Shown one piece after another: positions 62,025 to 64,000 of a stretch of 64,000 nt of DNA. Location of the stretch: NCBI GenBank assembly GCA_937915865.1, contig CALGIG010000045.1, positions 1 to 64,000 of the forward strand, in the 5' to 3' direction. The stretch's first letter is position 1; every line of letters starts with the position of its first letter. Under the pieces are notes generated by a model. That model searched no databases and was not told the DNA's origin. It was given only the letters and a program-made list of their open reading frames with translations. The stretch is from an uncultured Prolixibacteraceae bacterium. Its GTDB lineage: Bacteria > Bacteroidota > Bacteroidia > Bacteroidales > Prolixibacteraceae. A program made the translations under genes and the position numbers.

Positions 62025-62503
62025 AACTTAACGAATTTAAACGTACGTCCATTTACATTCAGCAGATAAAGTCCGCTTTGTAAAAAACTAACATCGATTG
62101 ATTTTTCACCTGAACTTATTTGTGTATTCAGTATCAAGGATCCGGTTATTCTGTAAATAGATACCTGGTACGTTGTTTCAGGTGCATTTTGAATGTAAAT
62201 GATGTCGCTAACCGGATTTGGATAAACTTTCATACTAACGGTTTCCGGCAAACTAAGTTCATCTACCCCAGTTACTGCTGATTTAAACGACAGTTTACTA
62301 ATATTGCTCAAACTGTAAGTTTCAACTGGTCCAGACAGATAATTGATTAGCAGATTATTATTTGAGAAAGTAAACCGCTCAAGAGTTGAAAGCGATTTTG
62401 CAGTTGTACTTCCATCTTTTGTTTTAATGTACAGGCTTTGAGCTTTAACCGATGCCAATACTACAAACAAAAGAAAAATTAATAGGGTAAATTTCTTCAA
62501 CAT
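62021..62503 (-). CDS. Small exported protein with T9SS C-terminal sorting domain
   Basis: This 160-residue protein starts at the ATG at 62503 (MLKKFTLLIFLLFVVLASVK, then AQ), giving a clear signal peptide; the longer frame adds 23 residues with no such feature. The mature part first carries the ISKLSF motif (YSLSNISKLSF), as in its large neighbour. The last 75 residues are a type IX secretion sorting domain (VSMKVYPNPVSDIIYIQNAP, GLYLLNVNGRTFKFVKL). It is therefore expected to be secreted and attached by T9SS. It overlaps the beta-helix gene by 4 bp, and the pair may form one surface complex. Confidence 0.8.
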   Translation of the reverse strand: MLKKFTLLIFLLFVVLASVKAQSLYIKTKDGSTTAKSLSTLERFTFSNNNLLINYLSGPVETYSLSNISKLSFKSAVTGVDELSLPETVSMKVYPNPVSDIIYIQNAPETTYQVSIYRITGSLILNTQISSGEKSIDVSFLQSGLYLLNVNGRTFKFVKL

Positions 62504-62671
62504 ATCAATCCTTTTGTGATTTGACAAAACATCTTTCATACAAACAGGTGTCTTTTTAATTATGGACAACACTATTCCGCATGAATTTTTATTTACCCTA
62601 ATTTTTTATGTATTTTTTTTGAAATATTTCAGAAATAAATAATCAAAGATTTACAAATGAGTTAAAGCACA

Positions 62672-63184
62672 CTAACCTTTATCCCTTTCCGATTGAAGAT
62701 TCTCCCAAATATCAAGGATATGGGTTTCGCCATCGAAATAGCTTTTATTATCTTCTTTACTGAATATTTCGAAAGAAGGAGCCATTAATATCTTTCCTGA
62801 ATCGGGATAATCGCACACATCGTAGCCGATGAATGTTCGAATATCCAAATACATACAAGGTTCATCGGTATGATTGTAAAGCTGATGAGCTCCACTTTCA
62901 CCCATTTCGAAGAAAATCAGGTCTCCTTTACTTACAACCGACAATCCTTCAGGCGTTCGCAAAGTCATCGTTCCTGAAAGCACCATAAAAAGCTCTTCGG
63001 CAAACCTATGCGAATGATATGGCGCTGAAAATTGTCCCGGATTGAGTTGCCGCAAATCAAAATTCAGATTTTGCGGTTTCAACCCTTTTTTGAATCGCGA
63101 CACATCAGTCATTAACCGGTAATTGTCTATTTTGTTTCTATCTTCCTGAAAATCTCTGTCGGCTGATTTGAATACAGTTGCCAT
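62672..63184 (-). CDS. Cupin-domain protein
   Basis: This is a 170-residue cytoplasmic protein with a single cupin fold. The first cupin motif is FSAPYHSHRFAEELFMVLSG, and the second is GDLIFFEMGESGAHQLYNHT, so the usual His and Glu metal ligands are present. Such proteins act as isomerases, dioxygenases or sugar-binding sensors; none can be chosen here. It lies 70 bp after the GNAT gene and shares its direction. Confidence 0.75.
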   Translation of the reverse strand: MATVFKSADRDFQEDRNKIDNYRLMTDVSRFKKGLKPQNLNFDLRQLNPGQFSAPYHSHRFAEELFMVLSGTMTLRTPEGLSVVSKGDLIFFEMGESGAHQLYNHTDEPCMYLDIRTFIGYDVCDYPDSGKILMAPSFEIFSKEDNKSYFDGETHILDIWENLQSERDKG

Positions 63185-63253
63185 AATTTATTAGATCAAA
63201 TTTGTTATACAGATCATTGAATGATCAAATTGACAAAGTTTCAGCCAATTTGT

Positions 63254-63898
63254 TTATTCCATTCTGTTCGTTAAAACAACAGTTTCTGGAACAAGGTTAA
63301 TAAACAATTGAAGTTCTTTGTCGTCAAAACCTTTGTTGTAAACAGATGAATAAAGAAGTTGGATCAGACATTTAATTTCATTTCCTGAATAACAATTTCT
63401 TTCGGTACCCGGAATTGCCATCAAAATCATGGAGGTAGAACTTGTACCATCTAATGCTGGCAATATATAGGGTACTTTATTAAGGATAGAAGCGCCATTA
63501 TCAAGATAAAACCGAAGTCGATTTTTTCTGTCTTCGCAATTATCCCCTTCTGATGGATGTTCAATTTCCAAAATTAAATCTTTGCCCCAATTTATGGACA
63601 TTCGCTTTATTTCATTCATTAAAGCGGTACCAATCTTCTTATTACGCCAACGGTTATCAACAGCAAGATAATCGAGCAATGCAAAATTTGAATTTGCAAA
63701 GTTCCATAGAATTGCAAACCCAACCACACAACCTTCGGCTTTAGCAACAAGAAAAACAGACTTCCCTGTAACAATACGTTCTTCTATAACTTGGAGCGAT
63801 TGTCGCTCATTCGCCGGGAAAATATCGGTGTAAATAGTAATTACTTCCTTATAGTTTTCGCAGTTTGTATGGGCTAGCAAACAAAATTCGGGATTCAT
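63254..63898 (-). CDS. GNAT-family N-acetyltransferase
   Basis: This 214-residue cytoplasmic enzyme starts at the ATG at 63898; the longer frame begins with TTG. The acetyl-CoA binding block is visible as LDYLAVDNRWRNKKIGTALM (the Q/RxxGxG/A-type loop is RNKKIG), after the strand VVGFAILWNFANSNF. The C-terminal 40 residues form an extra helical tail. The acceptor is unknown. It is adjacent to the truncated zinc-ribbon gene at the window edge. Confidence 0.75.
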   Translation of the reverse strand: MNPEFCLLAHTNCENYKEVITIYTDIFPANERQSLQVIEERIVTGKSVFLVAKAEGCVVGFAILWNFANSNFALLDYLAVDNRWRNKKIGTALMNEIKRMSINWGKDLILEIEHPSEGDNCEDRKNRLRFYLDNGASILNKVPYILPALDGTSSTSMILMAIPGTERNCYSGNEIKCLIQLLYSSVYNKGFDDKELQLFINLVPETVVLTNRME

Positions 63899-63922
63899 TT
63901 TACAGGTTATATGCCTTGACAA

Positions 63923-64000
63923 TTATTCAAGAGGCGTAAAAAACTCAACTTTTCCACATTTCGGACAAATGTATAAATCGAAAGTTTCCCTATTCTCAAA
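63923..64000 (-). CDS. C-terminal end of a zinc-ribbon protein (partial, cut by window edge)
   Basis: The last 25 codons of a minus-strand gene run off the window: FENRETFDLYICPKCGKVEF, then FTPLE and a stop. The CPKCG pair with the following hydrophobic residues is the C-terminal half of a zinc ribbon often seen in small Bacteroidota and Firmicutes proteins. Nothing can be said about its function. It ends 25 bases upstream of the GNAT start and may belong to the same operon. Confidence 0.7.
   Translation of the reverse strand, partial: FENRETFDLYICPKCGKVEFFTPLE

Noticed and set aside
1..64000. CRISPR arrays, tRNA and rRNA genes, intact IS elements or phage genes
   Set aside because: No regularly spaced direct repeats, cloverleaf-like sequences, rRNA signatures, transposase or phage structural frames were seen. 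The dispersed repeats are palindromic and irregularly spaced.

Overview
The window looks like a chromosomal segment of an anaerobic or facultative member of the Bacteroidota, most likely Bacteroidales or Marinilabiliales. The support is a SusC/SusD pair, a type IX secretion C-terminal sorting domain, DUF5777-like and DUF1111 families, Bacteroidota-style lipoboxes, an oxygen-sensitive class III ribonucleotide reductase and an AT-rich, repeat-studded intergenic style. No rRNA, tRNA, CRISPR array or intact insertion sequence was seen.

Region 1 (1-2399) has no convincing gene. It is a patchwork of palindromes and elements with inverted termini.

Region 2 (2400-32781, all minus strand) is one long polysaccharide utilisation locus. 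In transcription order it holds a sodium/solute symporter, a cytoplasmic FAD-dependent oxidoreductase, SusC, SusD, an (alpha/alpha)-toroid protein of unknown activity, a secreted FAD-dependent oxidoreductase with a carbohydrate-binding-like N-terminus, a beta-propeller glycosidase, a third FAD-dependent oxidoreductase, GH97, GH2, GH43, GH106, a SASA-type acetylesterase, an SGNH esterase and a GH9-like protein. A divergent LacI-family regulator (32980-33996) and a cluster of CGGAAACG operators probably control it. The enzymes suggest an acetylated glycan carrying rhamnose and galactose. Three paralogous flavoenzymes suggest that an oxidation step is part of the breakdown. Several internal gaps hold copies of an ACTCACCCC-ended palindromic repeat.

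Region 3 (34084-39077, minus) holds an anaerobic sulfatase-maturase-like radical SAM enzyme with no sulfatase nearby, a small exported protein, and nrdG-nrdD. A textbook cobalamin riboswitch (38906-39077) lies upstream of nrdD.

Region 4 (39353-55450) is a redox and metal cluster. It contains a di-heme DUF1111 lipoprotein, a PhoA-type alkaline phosphatase, a minus-strand operon (small CxxC protein, RIC/ScdA-like hemerythrin protein, LuxR-type regulator with a degenerate receiver), and a divergent plus-strand operon (porin, imelysin, second DUF1111 di-heme protein, tandem Rid/chorismatase-like protein, OprP-like porin, two mono-heme lipoproteins, DUF5777-like barrel, FMN-binding-like protein). 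A SirB1-like protein and a nucleoside phosphorylase follow on the minus strand. Three of the transcripts start with the same structured leader of about 130-155 nt, and a fourth, orphan copy lies at 58819-58978. This cluster and its leader are the best candidate here for an undescribed system.

Region 5 (55769-64000) is mixed: a thioesterase, a CE2-like esterase, an exported sugar isomerase/epimerase-like protein, a small T9SS-tailed protein overlapping a large DUF4353-like beta-helix protein, a cupin, a GNAT acetyltransferase and the C-terminal end of a zinc-ribbon protein cut by the window edge.
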